Shown here piece after piece: positions 63,800 through 64,000 of a stretch of 64,000 nucleotides of DNA. The stretch is from NCBI GenBank assembly GCA_040216765.1, contig JAVJON010000002.1, positions 93,693-157,692 on the forward strand. Direction: 5' to 3'. Position 1 is the stretch's first letter; the number at the start of each line of letters is the position of its first letter. Under the pieces are notes generated by a model. It was not told where the DNA came from. It saw only the letters and a program-made list of their open reading frames with translations, and did no database searches. The stretch is from Marinibaculum sp040216765 (GTDB lineage: Bacteria > Pseudomonadota > Alphaproteobacteria > Ferrovibrionales > Ferrovibrionaceae). The position numbers and the translations under genes were made by a program.

Positions 63800-64000
<201 letters not shown>

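Overview
The window is a GC-rich chromosomal segment (roughly 70% G+C by eye) from an alphaproteobacterium, most likely of the Rhodospirillales or a related order. Supporting signs are LexA boxes of the alphaproteobacterial GTTC-N7-GTTC type, an RpoH-type sigma factor, a DUF1127 protein, a soeABC-like sulfite dehydrogenase, many hybrid sensor kinases, and a tRNA-Thr / rlmB / tRNA-Tyr / tRNA-Gly / tuf block. No phage, integrase, transposase or CRISPR array was seen. The species cannot be named from the sequence alone.

Layout. (1) 1-885: 3' end of a glycosyltransferase-like gene. (2) 906-9515, minus strand: a seven-gene module resembling type VI secretion cargo/adaptor islands. It holds two unrecognised small proteins, a 794-residue protein whose middle third of a kilo-residue is almost pure Gly/Glu/Ala, a DUF2169 plus pentapeptide protein, a second pentapeptide protein, a DUF3540 protein and a PAAR-like DUF4150 protein. 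No VgrG, Hcp or sheath gene lies in the window. This is the most unusual region. (3) 9855-16920, plus: a LysE exporter, an overlapping receiver-like/Hpt pair, a universal stress protein, a metallo-beta-lactamase-fold enzyme, a histidine phosphatase, and a molybdenum-hydroxylase pair (FAD subunit plus a fused iron-sulfur/Mo subunit with a suspect active site). (4) imuA with its own LexA box, then HU and a small rod-like peptide. (5) 18982-24599: TAXI-type TRAP transporter and a thiamine-diphosphate enzyme, then a decayed cytochrome c. (6) 24885-28453, minus: a KaiC-like ATPase translationally coupled to a hybrid histidine kinase. (7) imuB-dnaE2 with a second LexA box, about 11.7 kb from imuA. 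(8) 33894-43349: oxidoreductases, LysR, LysE, a GST, and MoxR/VWA genes. (9) 43671-48070: an amino-acid ABC importer lacking its ATPase and two tandem DMT exporters. (10) 48084-51342: two ligase-associated DNA repair genes. (11) a MarR gene divergent from rpoH with paired operator-like palindromes, then an SRAP protease. (12) two tiny DPSGRY proteins and a TusA-like protein, a hybrid kinase and soeABC. (13) tRNAs, rlmB and the start of tuf.

How it fits together. DNA repair and stress functions recur: the split SOS mutasome (imuA, imuB, dnaE2), the helicase/PdeM pair, SRAP, RpoH and UspA. TusA-like protein and soeABC suggest sulfur handling. The T6SS-like module stands apart as a probable accessory island. 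Function names rest on motifs recognised by eye; no database search was run.
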